A stretch of 39,518 bases of DNA, taken from positions 1 to 39,518 of the forward strand of contig DASQUP010000045.1 of the NCBI GenBank assembly GCA_035641235.1. Reading direction: 5' to 3'. A model generated the notes under the pieces. That model was not told the DNA's origin. It searched no databases and saw only the letters and a list, made by a program, of their open reading frames with translations. The translations under genes were made by a program, and so were the position numbers. Of the stretch, positions 1 to 8,395 are shown one piece after another; the first letter of the stretch is position 1, and each line of letters starts with the position of its first letter. Source of the DNA: DASQUP01 sp035641235. GTDB taxonomy: Bacteria; Actinomycetota; CADDZG01; WHSQ01.

Positions 1-453
1 TACTTCAAGACCAAGGAAAACCTGGTCCTAACGACGATGCGCTGGGTCCTAACTCAGGTCACCCGTCGAATCCGGGAAGTGATCTCGCAAGTTGGCTCGC
101 CCGATGACCGCGTGAAAGCGATGATCGACACGATATTCATCGACCCCTTGCGCAACCGGAACTTCTATCTCGCGTACACCGACCTCATCGAATATTCGGC
201 TCGATCGCACAGCTTCAAGAATCTGAGCATGACCTTCCGCTCGAACATCAACTCAATGTATGCGGAAGTTATTCAACTCGGCATCGATGAGGGAACTTTC
301 CGCGTGACTGATGCCGAGGAGGCCGCCGCCGTCACCAGAGCAGTGATCGACGGGCTCTTCTTGCAGTGGCTACAAGAAACTGATTGGCAAGGAACACACG
401 CCACGTACAAAGACACGTGCACGCATGCCGTCCTCAGCTATCTTCGGCGGTAG
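1..453 (+). CDS. TetR-family regulator, C-terminal part (cut by window edge)
   Basis: The frame is open from base 1 and begins inside the end of the DNA-binding domain (YFKTKENLVLTTMRW), so the start and most of the helix-turn-helix lie outside the window. The visible 150 residues are the TetR ligand-binding and dimerisation domain. They match, nearly residue for residue, the full-length TetR at 6783-7442 (shared stretches include IDxIFIDP-RNRNFYL-YxDLxEYSARS and AVIDGLFxQWLQE-DW). The two are therefore close paralogues and may bind the same or related operators and ligands. The gene ends 58 bp before the convergent amidohydrolase. The family call is firm from the paralogue. The ligand is unknown, and a CoA thioester or aromatic acid is only a guess from context. 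Confidence 0.85.
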   Translation, partial: YFKTKENLVLTTMRWVLTQVTRRIREVISQVGSPDDRVKAMIDTIFIDPLRNRNFYLAYTDLIEYSARSHSFKNLSMTFRSNINSMYAEVIQLGIDEGTFRVTDAEEAAAVTRAVIDGLFLQWLQETDWQGTHATYKDTCTHAVLSYLRR

Positions 454-511
454 CGCCGCCGCATCCGCTGCCCAAGGTGGGGACACACGTTGTCACCGGG
501 TGTCCACAGGT

Positions 512-1393
512 TCAGGAACCTTTAGGGGTTTCGTTCTCCCAAACGGGGCGCAGCCCGAACACGCGCAGTGCATTGCGATAGTAGATCTTCTCGATAAGCG
601 CTTCGGATAGGCCTAGTTCCGCGACGGCCAGCGCATTCGACCGGATGCCCGGGCATCCGGGCCAGTCCGTTCCGAATATGAACTTCTCGGCAAGACGTTC
701 GAGGTCGTGATTTTGGAAGTAGTGAGGCAGTCTCCTTGGAGGCAATCCCGACAGCTCTATCCAGACGTTGTCTCGCATTAGCGCAAGGAAGGCCGCTGCG
801 TCGTACCACCACCCCCGGCCGCCGTGGGCCAAGACGATCTTGAGTCTTGGGAAATCCTTCGCGACGTCCTCGATGAAGATCGGGTCAGCGAACCGGTTCG
901 CCGCACCCGGAAAATTGCTGGTTCCACAGTGAACGACAACGGGGAGGCCTTCATCCGCGCAAATCCCATACGCGGGATATAGCTCACGCGCGTTGGCAGG
1001 AAACGCTCCATGAACCGGATGGATCTTGAGCGCTACGGCACCGAACTGGAGTTGCCGTTCCAGCTCATCCTGCACAGGATGATGGAGGTGAGGGTTGATG
1101 TTCGCAACCAGATGAATCCGCTCGGGGTTGTGCTTGACGAGCGGCAGAATGTCTTCGACCGGCTGGATCCCGGTGACTCGCGGACTGTATTCGGCCAGCA
1201 GGAGTCCGATGTCCACCCCTTCCGAAGAGAGGAAATCATCGAACCTCTCAGGAACTAACGTGCCGTGCTCGTCGTAGAGGCGCTCCGGTGGGAATGCGGT
1301 CCCTGCCATCACCCACTGATCCCATGACGGCTTGAGGGATGCGAGCTGCGCCGCATGTATGTGCGCGTCGATGAGGGGGACGCCCTCTATCAT
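512..1393 (-). CDS. Amidohydrolase-2 family metal-dependent hydrolase or decarboxylase
   Basis: This 293-residue protein has amidohydrolase_2 (PF04909) hallmarks on a TIM barrel. They are DAHIHA at residues 9-14 (HxH metal ligands), a mid-protein VVHCGTSNF strand with His, LAHGGRGWWYDA with the next His, and FGTDWPG near residue 240 with the catalytic Asp. Family members hydrolyse or decarboxylate cyclic and aromatic acids, often with Zn or Mn. Its ATG overlaps the stop of the upstream CoA ligase (ATGA at 1390-1393), so it is the third gene of an aldehyde dehydrogenase-ligase-amidohydrolase operon. A role after ring opening, or in releasing the aromatic acid, would fit. The substrate cannot be read from the sequence. 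Confidence 0.8.
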   Translation of the reverse strand: MIEGVPLIDAHIHAAQLASLKPSWDQWVMAGTAFPPERLYDEHGTLVPERFDDFLSSEGVDIGLLLAEYSPRVTGIQPVEDILPLVKHNPERIHLVANINPHLHHPVQDELERQLQFGAVALKIHPVHGAFPANARELYPAYGICADEGLPVVVHCGTSNFPGAANRFADPIFIEDVAKDFPRLKIVLAHGGRGWWYDAAAFLALMRDNVWIELSGLPPRRLPHYFQNHDLERLAEKFIFGTDWPGCPGIRSNALAVAELGLSEALIEKIYYRNALRVFGLRPVWENETPKGS

Positions 1394-2937
1394 CGCTCCC
1401 TATCCCTCAGCTTGAAGCGTTGGATCTTTCCGGTCAGCGTCTTTGGCAGCTCATCTACGAACTCGACGTTCCTGGGGCGTTGGTAGGCGTGAAGCCTCCC
1501 CTCGCAATATGCGAGGAGCTCGGCCTCGAGCACCTCATTGCCCTTGGAAGCCTCTTGGGCCACAGCGAATGCCTTCGCGTGGGTCAAACCTTCTTGTCGC
1601 GCTCCAACTACGGCGACTTCCGCGATGGCTGGGTGTTCAATCAACACGTTTTCGACGTCGATCGGCGAAACCCACAGGCCGCTGACCTTGAACATGTCAT
1701 CGGCACGGCCCTCATAGAAATAGTACCCGTCGGCATCTCGTCGGTAGCGATCTCCCGTGAAGAACCAATCATCGTGGATGCTCGCCGTCGTCTTCTCGGG
1801 TTGGTTCCAGTAGTAGGCAAACCGGCTCCCTCCCCTGACCCAGAGATTGCCGGGCTCCTCTCCTTCGATCTCATCCAAGTCTTCACCGAGGATCTTCACC
1901 TCGTATCCGGGAACAACCCGACCGCTCGAACCCGGCCGACAGTCGTCGAGCGTGTTCGAGCAATAGATGTGGAGCATCTCCGTCGAACCGATCCCATCGA
2001 GAATCTGTAGTCCGAAGTTTCCCTTCCACTTGTGCCAGACATCAGGTGGTAGGGGCTCCGCGGCCGAAATGCAAGCCCGCACCGAGGAGAGGTCGCGTCC
2101 CTTCCCGGAGTCGGACTTCAGGATTGCGTTGTACAACGTCGGTACGGAGAAAAAGAGAGTGGGTCGGTGCCTCTCAATGACGTCGAAGATTGCGTCTGGA
2201 GTTGGGCGCCCCGTAAGCAGTATCGAAGTGGCGCCGGCCCAATAAGGAAATGAAAGGTTGTTGCCCAGTCCGTATGCATGGAACAGCTTCGTCGAAGAAA
2301 ACGTGAGGTCTCTCTCGGTGATGCCCAGTACGTGTCGAGCGTACGTCTCGCACGTGTACAGCATGTCCTGGTGCTTGTGGACCACTCCCTTCGGATGGCC
2401 CGTCGATCCCGAGCTGTAGAGCCAGAACGCCTCGTCGTCGCGCGCTGTGTCGGCCGGGGACAGGTCGGAGTCCTGCGCGGGAACCACATCGTCGAAATCC
2501 TCCACGCCCTCGAATGACGCACCGGTGGTAAACATCCTCAGCGCCGGGGCTGCCTTTCCCAGCTGGGGCGCCAAGTCGGGAGCCCGTGCGGGGTCCAGGA
2601 ACACCAGCTTCGCCCCGCTGTCGTGAGCGAAATACGGATACTCATCTGGGCGAAGAAATGGATTGACCGGGATCGGAACGGCTCCCAACCGGAGTGCCCC
2701 TAGAAAGATGGCCGGGAATGAGATCGCATCGTCGAGGATCATCAAGACGCGATCCCCCGTGGAGATACCAAGCTGAGAGAGCGCCCCTGCCGTCCGGCAC
2801 GTGCGCTCGAGCAAACCGCGGTAGGTCTCCCGGTGATCTCCCCAGACAATGGCGGCCTTCTCTCCTCGCGCCGCCTCAAGGTTCCGATCCAACAGCGTGC
2901 TCGCGTTGTATCGATCGGGAATAGCTACTCCGCTCAT
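1390..2937 (-). CDS. Acyl/aryl-CoA ligase, benzoate-CoA ligase family
   Basis: This 515-residue ANL-superfamily adenylate-forming enzyme would activate a carboxylic acid to its CoA thioester with ATP. The P-loop-like core YSSGSTGHPKGVVHKH lies near residue 175, followed by TFSSTKLFHAYGLGNN, a signature shared with benzoate- and 4-hydroxybenzoate-CoA ligases. DGIGSTEMLHIY is the A5 motif, the hinge region is GDRYRRDADGYYFYEGRADDMFKVSGLWVSP, and the C-terminal catalytic Lys lies in PKTLTGKIQRFKLR. Length is normal for the family. The gene sits 24 bp downstream of the aldehyde dehydrogenase and overlaps the amidohydrolase. Substrate is inferred to be an aryl carboxylate made by the neighbouring dehydrogenases or imported by the ABC system. 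Benzoate itself is not proven. Confidence 0.88.
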   Translation of the reverse strand: MSGVAIPDRYNASTLLDRNLEAARGEKAAIVWGDHRETYRGLLERTCRTAGALSQLGISTGDRVLMILDDAISFPAIFLGALRLGAVPIPVNPFLRPDEYPYFAHDSGAKLVFLDPARAPDLAPQLGKAAPALRMFTTGASFEGVEDFDDVVPAQDSDLSPADTARDDEAFWLYSSGSTGHPKGVVHKHQDMLYTCETYARHVLGITERDLTFSSTKLFHAYGLGNNLSFPYWAGATSILLTGRPTPDAIFDVIERHRPTLFFSVPTLYNAILKSDSGKGRDLSSVRACISAAEPLPPDVWHKWKGNFGLQILDGIGSTEMLHIYCSNTLDDCRPGSSGRVVPGYEVKILGEDLDEIEGEEPGNLWVRGGSRFAYYWNQPEKTTASIHDDWFFTGDRYRRDADGYYFYEGRADDMFKVSGLWVSPIDVENVLIEHPAIAEVAVVGARQEGLTHAKAFAVAQEASKGNEVLEAELLAYCEGRLHAYQRPRNVEFVDELPKTLTGKIQRFKLRDRER

Positions 2938-2961
2938 CTCTTTCCCCCCGGTCCTGCTCCC

Positions 2962-4401
2962 TTATACGGGCGTTTTCACAACGACGGACTTGGTCTCGAG
3001 GTAGTAGTCGAGGGCCTCGATACCATGCTCCTTGCCAAAACCACTCTGTTTTAGGCCCCCGAAAGGAAGTTCGTCGTAGATCTTTTGCGGAGAGTTGATC
3101 CACGTGTAGCCCGCGTCGAGTCTCTCCGCCGCGAAGGAGGCCCGATTAAGATCGTGCGTCCAAATCGAGGAGCCAAGCGCGAAGTGGGACGCGTTCGCGC
3201 GAGCGATCGCGTCATCGATCCCTCCGACCGTCCATATCGGAAGGGCCGGGCCGAAGACCTCCTCAGTCGCTACTCGAGAATCCATAGGAGGTTCGAGCAG
3301 CAGAGTGGGCTCGAAGAAAAACCCCTCCTCATATGGCTCACCCTGGGGCCGCTGTCCACCGAAGAGGACCTTAGCCCCGGAATCGGCGGCGTCCGCGACC
3401 TGGGCCTCCAGTAGGTCACGCCCTTCCTCCGTATGCATCGGACCAATCATCGTGCCTTCGGCACGCCCGCGGCCGAGTCGCAACCGCGAGGCCTTCTCGA
3501 CCAGCTTGCCGATGAACTCGTCGGCTATCGCTTCGAAAAGGTAGAGGCGTTTAACCGCGAGACATGCCTGTCCGCAATTGAAGAACCGACCAACGCTGGC
3601 AGCGCTGACGGCGCGATCGATGTTCGCGTCGTCGCACACGATCATTGGATCGGATCCACCTAGTTCCAGAGTCAACCGCTTGATCCCCTGGCCGGCGAGA
3701 CTCATGATGCGCTTGCCTGTCTCGGTCGAACCGGTGAATGCCACCTTCCCTATTCGTGGGTGGGCGACAAGGGCCTGCCCCGCGCCGGGGCCGTCTCCTG
3801 TCACAACGTTAAAGACACCCGGAGGCAATCCTGCCTCCGTCATCAACTCGGCTATGCGCAGCGTTGTCAGCGGCGTTGTCTCGGCGGGTTTGGCGACCAC
3901 ACAGTTGCCAGCGACCAATGCCGGCCCAAGCTTGTTCGCCAGCAGCGTTGTGGGAAAGTTCCATGGGACGATCGCGGCAACAAGGCCGATGGGTCGCCTG
4001 AGAATCATCCCGTAGGTGCCCTCATCGAGCGCGGGAACGTATCCGCCACGAAGGTTCTTAGCGAGACCCGCGTAGTGCTCGATCGTGTGCACGAATCTCA
4101 TGATCTCGATCCGGGCCTCGCGCAGCGGCTTTCCCTGTTCGGAGGTCAGAGTCGTCGCCAACTCGGAGCTTTGTTGCCCCACTGCATGAGCGGCGGCGTA
4201 GAGGATCTCTCCGCGTTTTGCCGCCGGCATTGCGCTCCATCCCGCGAAGGCCCTTTCGGCTTCGTCGACCGCGACATCGACGGCTTCGGAATCCGCCAGC
4301 GGCACTGTGTCCACGACGCGACGGTCGGCCGGATCGATCACGTCGATCCTCGGCAGCCCCTCGAAAGACCGGGACCGCCCCCCTATGAACATCTCGGCCA
4401 C
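2962..4401 (-). CDS. NAD(P)-dependent aldehyde dehydrogenase (copy 1)
   Basis: This 479-residue protein has all the ALDH-superfamily marks: VPWNFP, the cofactor loop FTGSTETGKRI, general base Glu in TLELGGSDP, catalytic Cys in FFNCGQACLAVKR, and EVFGPALPIW near the C-terminus. It oxidises an aldehyde to the acid. The GTG start at 4401 is chosen because GGAGG precedes it by about 6 nt. It is the first gene of a three-gene minus-strand operon with the CoA ligase and amidohydrolase, and is divergent from its paralogue at 4542-5984, with a TetR-type palindrome between them. The succinate-semialdehyde and benzaldehyde dehydrogenase subfamilies are both possible. A role oxidising the semialdehyde formed by ring opening, as the ALDH domain of PaaZ or BoxD does, is inferred. 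Confidence 0.9.
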   Translation of the reverse strand: MAEMFIGGRSRSFEGLPRIDVIDPADRRVVDTVPLADSEAVDVAVDEAERAFAGWSAMPAAKRGEILYAAAHAVGQQSSELATTLTSEQGKPLREARIEIMRFVHTIEHYAGLAKNLRGGYVPALDEGTYGMILRRPIGLVAAIVPWNFPTTLLANKLGPALVAGNCVVAKPAETTPLTTLRIAELMTEAGLPPGVFNVVTGDGPGAGQALVAHPRIGKVAFTGSTETGKRIMSLAGQGIKRLTLELGGSDPMIVCDDANIDRAVSAASVGRFFNCGQACLAVKRLYLFEAIADEFIGKLVEKASRLRLGRGRAEGTMIGPMHTEEGRDLLEAQVADAADSGAKVLFGGQRPQGEPYEEGFFFEPTLLLEPPMDSRVATEEVFGPALPIWTVGGIDDAIARANASHFALGSSIWTHDLNRASFAAERLDAGYTWINSPQKIYDELPFGGLKQSGFGKEHGIEALDYYLETKSVVVKTPV

Positions 4402-4451
4402 CCGTCACCTCCAGGAACCACGTCTCACGTTGAAGTGCCCGCTGGATGGGT

Positions 4452-4471
4452 TAGACTAACCGGTCAGTCTA
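4452..4471. promoter_or_regulatory. TetR-type operator between divergent aldehyde dehydrogenases
   Basis: The 20-bp element TAGACTAACCGGTCAGTCTA is palindromic except for one pair around a CCGG centre. It lies 51 bp upstream of the minus-strand dehydrogenase start and 71 bp upstream of the plus-strand one, where it could control both. The same core recurs at 10841-10856 and 15534-15549, each time upstream of an operon. Binding by the local TetR pair is inferred. Confidence 0.8.
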
Positions 4472-4541
4472 GAGGGGTCAACGCGCCGGGCAGCGTCGAG
4501 GAGCCACCAGCATCGCTCCTGATGCGAGGGGAGGAAATGAG

Positions 4542-5984
4542 ATGGCGACCATGCTCATAGGTGATCAGACGGTGGCGGCTCGATCGGGCACCCAACTGGA
4601 GATCATCGATCCCGCGACCGAGGAGCCCATCGATACCGTTCCCGATGCCGGCGCCGAGGACGTCGATCTCGCAGTTCAGGAAGCGCGGCGCGCCTTTCCC
4701 GAATGGTCGAGAAGGGACGCCGAAGAGCGGGCGTCGATCGTAAGGGACGGACTCCGGTCGATCCGTGAACACGCCGACGAGATCGCGGACACTCTCGTCC
4801 ATGAGCAAGGGAAGCCGACAATCGAAGCTCGGGGGGAGCTGAATCACTTTCTTCATGGGATGGAGTTCTACGCTGATCTCGCTTCGAAGATTCGGGGGAG
4901 CTACCAAGACCTGCCCTCGGCGCTCGGACCGTCATACGGCCTAACCACGCGGCGCCCCCTCGGTGTCGTCGGCGCGATCGTGCCCTACAACTACCCCCTC
5001 ACCCTGATGGGAACAAAACTCGGCCCGGCCCTAATCACCGGCAATACGATTGTCGTGAAACCAGCCGACACCACCCCTCTGGCGACGCTCAAGGTCGCTC
5101 AGTATCTGCTCGAAGCGGGGGTTCCTCCCGGAGTGCTGAACGTCGTCACTGGTCGCGGCGCGGGCGCGGGTGAAGCCCTTGTTGCTCACCCGGACGTCCG
5201 GCGCATCGCCTTCACGGGGTCCACGGCCACGGGGCGCCGCATCATCGAGGTCGCCGGACCCCTATTCAAGAGAGTGACCCTGGAGCTGGGAGGTTCGGAC
5301 CCCGTAATCGTTTGTCCAGATGCAGACCTGGACAAAGCCGCGAAGAGCGTCCTCATTGGTCGGTTCTGGAACGCAGGCCAAAGCTGTCTCGCGATCAAAC
5401 GTGCATATGTCTTCTCAGAGATCTACGAAGAGTTTCTGGACCGCATCGTTGCCGGCGCCGAGCGCTACGAACCGGGTCCTGGTTGGACCAAAGCGGAGAA
5501 ACCAAAGATCCGCATCGGACCTCTCAACACAAAGGCTCAGCGCGACAAGGTCCAGGATCAACTCGAGCGCTCGCTGGAGCAGAGTGGCAAGGTCCTGCTC
5601 GGAGGCACCACGGAAAACGACAACGGGTTCTTCTTCCCGGCGACAATCGTTACGGAGGCGGGTCACGATTCGCCACTCGTTTCCGAGGAGGTCTTCGGGC
5701 CGGTTCTTCCCGTGTTCCGGGTAGACACCATTGATCAGGCGATCGAACTAGCGAACTCTTCACCCTACGGTCTGGGTTCCTCGGTCTGGACCAATGACGT
5801 GCGGCTGATCAACAAGGCGTCCCGCGAGATTGAGGCGGGGATGACTTGGGTCAACCAGATCCACTTCGGCTACGACGAGCTACCGTTCGGCGGCACCAAA
5901 CAAAGCGGGATCGGCAAGGAACACGGCGCGGAGGCCCTGGACGACTACACCGACTTGAAGTCGGTCGTCGTGGGCGGTCTTTAG
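4542..5984 (+). CDS. NAD(P)-dependent aldehyde dehydrogenase (copy 2)
   Basis: This 480-residue paralogue of the 2962-4401 gene aligns along its whole length. It has the VPYNYP motif, cofactor loop FTGSTATGRRI, base Glu in TLELGGSDP, catalytic Cys in FWNAGQSCLAIKR and EVFGPVLPVF. The ATG at 4542 follows a strong GAGGGGAGG site by 7 nt. It heads a plus-strand operon: the crotonase follows after 20 bp and the TetR regulator comes next. Two similar dehydrogenases on either side of one operator suggest co-regulated steps on related aldehydes, or a duplication. Which copy handles which aldehyde cannot be told from sequence. Confidence 0.9.
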   Translation: MATMLIGDQTVAARSGTQLEIIDPATEEPIDTVPDAGAEDVDLAVQEARRAFPEWSRRDAEERASIVRDGLRSIREHADEIADTLVHEQGKPTIEARGELNHFLHGMEFYADLASKIRGSYQDLPSALGPSYGLTTRRPLGVVGAIVPYNYPLTLMGTKLGPALITGNTIVVKPADTTPLATLKVAQYLLEAGVPPGVLNVVTGRGAGAGEALVAHPDVRRIAFTGSTATGRRIIEVAGPLFKRVTLELGGSDPVIVCPDADLDKAAKSVLIGRFWNAGQSCLAIKRAYVFSEIYEEFLDRIVAGAERYEPGPGWTKAEKPKIRIGPLNTKAQRDKVQDQLERSLEQSGKVLLGGTTENDNGFFFPATIVTEAGHDSPLVSEEVFGPVLPVFRVDTIDQAIELANSSPYGLGSSVWTNDVRLINKASREIEAGMTWVNQIHFGYDELPFGGTKQSGIGKEHGAEALDDYTDLKSVVVGGL

Positions 5985-6004
5985 ACAAAAGGAGGTATCC
6001 CACC

Positions 6005-6778
6005 TTGGCTGTGGAATTCGATGCACACGACGGAATCGGCTTCATCACGCTCGATCGGCCTCCGGCCAACAGCTACGACGGACCCTTCATGGAGGAAATG
6101 GATTCAGCCGTTGATGCGGCCGCGGCGACCGCTGAAGCCAAAGCTATAGTCGTCCGAAGCGCGTCCGAAAAGTTCTTCTCGGCCGGCGCAGATATAAAGG
6201 CCTTTCAGCAAAACTCGTCGGAAGAGAACATGCAGATGATCGAACGGGCTCATCGCGCGCTCGCCAAGATCTCCGACATCCCCAAGGTCTTCGTCGCGCA
6301 AATCTCCGGGCACGCTCTGGGTGGTGGTCTGGAGATCGCGCTCGCATGCGACCTGCGCTTTGGGGCTGATGGAGGTTACAAGCTTGGGGTGCCCGAGGTA
6401 ACTCTCGGTCTTCTCCCGGGAAACGGTGGGACCCAGCGGCTTCCCCGCCTCGTGGGCAGGGCTCGGGCGCTAGACCTCATGGTAACGGGACGCACGTTGT
6501 CTCCCACCGAAGCACTCGAGATCGGGCTCCTCGATCGCTTGGCTCCCGCAGACGCCCTGGCGGAGAAGGTTGAAGAGTTCGCAGCGAAGCTTGCGACCGG
6601 AGCAACAAAGGCGATCGGCACAATCAAACTCACTGCCTATCGAGGCCTCGAGAGCGGGCTCGAGGACGGTCTTGCCCTGGAACGCAAGGGCATAGAAGAG
6701 CTGTTCGGAACCGAGGATGCACAGGAAGGCATTCGAGCCTTCTCAGAGAAGCGCCCTCCGGCATTCACGGGACGTTAA
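6005..6778 (+). CDS. Enoyl-CoA hydratase/isomerase (crotonase family)
   Basis: This 257-residue crotonase has an oxyanion-hole loop SAGADIKAF near residue 60 and GHALGGGLEIALACDLRFG near residue 105. The first catalytic Glu is present in KLGVPEVTLGLLPGNGGTQRL. The position of the second Glu of rat mitochondrial hydratase is Asp here (ALDLMVTG). The TTG start at 6005 is chosen because AAAGGAGG lies 9 nt upstream and the protein then begins directly with the family's N-terminal strand; longer starts would run into the dehydrogenase. It sits between dehydrogenase copy 2 and TetR. It could hydrate or isomerise ring-opened or unsaturated CoA esters, as PaaF or PaaG do. Substrate is inferred from context. 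Confidence 0.87.
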   Translation: MAVEFDAHDGIGFITLDRPPANSYDGPFMEEMDSAVDAAAATAEAKAIVVRSASEKFFSAGADIKAFQQNSSEENMQMIERAHRALAKISDIPKVFVAQISGHALGGGLEIALACDLRFGADGGYKLGVPEVTLGLLPGNGGTQRLPRLVGRARALDLMVTGRTLSPTEALEIGLLDRLAPADALAEKVEEFAAKLATGATKAIGTIKLTAYRGLESGLEDGLALERKGIEELFGTEDAQEGIRAFSEKRPPAFTGR

Positions 6779-6782
6779 AGCG

Positions 6783-7442
6783 GTGGCGTCGAGCGAGACC
6801 CAAGCGCAATCCGAAGCAGAGCGATTGCACGACACTCTCGCCGAGGACATTCCCTCAAAACAAGAACACATCGTTCGGGCCACCTACCGGCTAATCGGCG
6901 GTAAAGGAATGCACCGGATGACGCTCCAGGACGTTGCGGAGGCGGCCGGTGTGAGCAAGGCCGTGATCATCTACTACTTCGGAACCAAGGAGAAGCTAGT
7001 CCTCACGACGATGCGGTGGGTCCTTGCGCAGGTATCTGAGCGCATCCGCAACGCCACGGGAGCAGCAGAATCGCCACAGCAACAAGTGCGCAGCATGATC
7101 GATGCGATATTCATTGACCCCGACCGCAACAGGAACTTCTACCTCGGATACATCGACCTAGTCGAATACTCAGCGCGCTCCCAAAGTTTCAACGACCTCA
7201 GCAGCGAGTTCCGTTCGATCGTGGATGCAATGTATGCACAAGTCATACGTCACGGAGTGGTGAAGAAGGCATTCGTGGTTCGAGATGTGGAGGAGGCCGC
7301 ACAGGTCGTCAGGGCGGTGATCGACGGACTCTTCATCCAGTGGCTCCAGGAAGAAGACTGGAGAAAGACTCACGGGACGTACAAAGAGATGTGCAGCGCG
7401 GCGCTCCTCTCCTACCTTGAGTCCGCGAAGCCGACTCCGTGA
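6783..7442 (+). CDS. TetR-family transcriptional regulator (full length)
   Basis: This regulator has about 219 residues from the GTG at 6783. The helix-turn-helix spans roughly residues 21-66 (HIVRATYRLIGGKGMHRMTLQDVAEAAGVSKAVIIYYFGTKEKLV). The C-terminal domain is nearly the same as the truncated copy at 1-453. The start is uncertain: the Shine-Dalgarno site is weak and an ATG exists upstream inside the crotonase gene, but a start at 6783 just after the crotonase stop gives a normal length. As last gene of the dehydrogenase-crotonase operon it would be autoregulated through the 4452-4471 operator. It is likely a repressor released by a pathway CoA ester or acid, as PaaR and similar TetR proteins are. 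The ligand is not visible. Confidence 0.88.
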   Translation: MASSETQAQSEAERLHDTLAEDIPSKQEHIVRATYRLIGGKGMHRMTLQDVAEAAGVSKAVIIYYFGTKEKLVLTTMRWVLAQVSERIRNATGAAESPQQQVRSMIDAIFIDPDRNRNFYLGYIDLVEYSARSQSFNDLSSEFRSIVDAMYAQVIRHGVVKKAFVVRDVEEAAQVVRAVIDGLFIQWLQEEDWRKTHGTYKEMCSAALLSYLESAKPTP

Positions 7443-7602
7443 TGTGCTAGATGGCAATCCGCCCCCACCTGCCGGGGTTCCGTTGCCATTTCAGAGGGAG
7501 GCCTCCCGGGTGCGGAGCTGCTCCGGCGACCCCAACTCCGCCGATAGCTTCGAGTGCCAGACCAGATAAGGAGAACAGCCGATCAGGCACTCACGGATCG
7601 AA

Positions 7603-7647
7603 CCGTTCGCGCTCAGCATTGCCGCTACCCCAGCTGAGCGCGAACGG
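7603..7647. terminator. Perfect 15-bp hairpin between convergent genes
   Basis: CCGTTCGCGCTCAGC (7603-7617) pairs perfectly with GCTGAGCGCGAACGG (7633-7647) across a 15-nt loop, between the ends of the TetR gene and the convergent PaaY-like gene. No clear T-run follows on either strand, so it may be a bidirectional or Rho-assisted terminator, or an RNA-stabilising structure. The remaining bases of the 231-bp gap show nothing recognisable. Confidence 0.6.
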
Positions 7648-7673
7648 ATCATTCGGAGCCAGCGGCGGATCGA

Positions 7674-8198
7674 CTAGAGCGCGCGGGAGTTCTTGATGTA
7701 ACGAAGGCGCATCTCCTGATAGTCACGCGCCGCTGTCTCGATCCACTCGGAAGACCGGCCCTCGAGAGACTTGCGCACAGAGGCCGGAGCGTTCGCCACC
7801 ACAACTCCGTCCGGGACTTTCATTCCCTCGGTTACGACGCTTCCCGCGCCCACAAGGGATCGCCTCCCCACATGGGACCGCTGCATGAGAATGCTTCCCA
7901 TTCCGATCAGAGCGCCGTCCTCGACGGTGCAGCCCTCGAGAATTGATAGATGTCCTACGGTTACTCCCGCACCGATCACGGTGGGCAATTGGTCGGCGGA
8001 GTGGATCACGGCATTGTCTTGAATATTCGTCCCTGCGCCGACGTGGATCTGACCGAAGTCACCGCGGAGCACCACCCCAAACCAGATGCTCGCGTCGGCA
8101 GCTATGGAGACATCCCCAATCAGTACCGCGGTCGGCGCAATCCACGCATCTGATGAGACTCGCGGTGTCTTCCCCTCGAACTCGACGATCGTGCTCAT
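7674..8198 (-). CDS. Gamma-carbonic-anhydrase/PaaY-like hexapeptide-repeat protein
   Basis: This 174-residue left-handed beta-helix protein shows repeating hexapeptides (IGDVSI, IHVGAG, VIGAGV, ALIGMG, SLVGAG). The N-terminus SDAWIAPTAVLIGDVSIAADASIWFGVVLRGD is typical of gamma-class carbonic anhydrases and of PaaY, a thioesterase that rescues CoA in phenylacetate degradation. Two expected zinc ligands are visible (VIHS and VGHLS), but the third, normally LHGC, is LEGC here. The ATG at 8198 overlaps the stop of the zinc-ribbon gene (ATGA). The 17 extra upstream codons are not needed. As last gene of the PaaABCD-like operon, a PaaY-type thioesterase role is favoured over carbonic anhydrase. 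That is inference. Confidence 0.85.
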   Translation of the reverse strand: MSTIVEFEGKTPRVSSDAWIAPTAVLIGDVSIAADASIWFGVVLRGDFGQIHVGAGTNIQDNAVIHSADQLPTVIGAGVTVGHLSILEGCTVEDGALIGMGSILMQRSHVGRRSLVGAGSVVTEGMKVPDGVVVANAPASVRKSLEGRSSEWIETAARDYQEMRLRYIKNSRAL

Positions 8199-8395
8199 TC
8201 GGTTGTGTGTTCCGTTCGACTGCGAATGACTTCGAAGGGACTCCCGCAATCGAGGCAGATGTGTTGGGAACTCAGCAGCTGGGGACCGAATTCACCCAAT
8301 TGCTCTGAACGACCCGATCCACACCAGGGACATTTCAACGCGGAGTCGTCACGCCCGTCTCCAGCCTTCGCTGCAGGGGGTTCCATCTCTCCCAT
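8195..8395 (-). CDS. Stand-alone PaaD C-terminal zinc-ribbon protein
   Basis: This 66-residue protein carries two CxxC knuckles (CPWCGSG and CLDCGSP) separated by EQLGEFGPQLLSSQHI and ends with FEVIRS. This is the zinc-binding tail normally fused to the C-terminus of PaaD, here as its own gene while the PaaD DUF59 domain is encoded at 9537-9866. The start is uncertain. The ATG at 8395 has AGGAG 5 nt upstream but overlaps paaC by 61 nt. A TTG at 8338 overlapping the paaC stop (TTGA) would give a 47-residue protein holding just the zinc domain. Its stop overlaps the PaaY-like ATG. It probably helps assemble or stabilise the oxygenase. Confidence 0.75.
   Translation of the reverse strand: MGEMEPPAAKAGDGRDDSALKCPWCGSGRSEQLGEFGPQLLSSQHICLDCGSPFEVIRSRTEHTTE

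Noticed and set aside
508..521. AGGTTC-AG-GAACCT inverted repeat at the end of the amidohydrolase gene as an operator or terminator.
   Set aside because: The arms are six bases with a two-base centre inside the coding end. It does not resemble the TetR-type operators and is too short to call.
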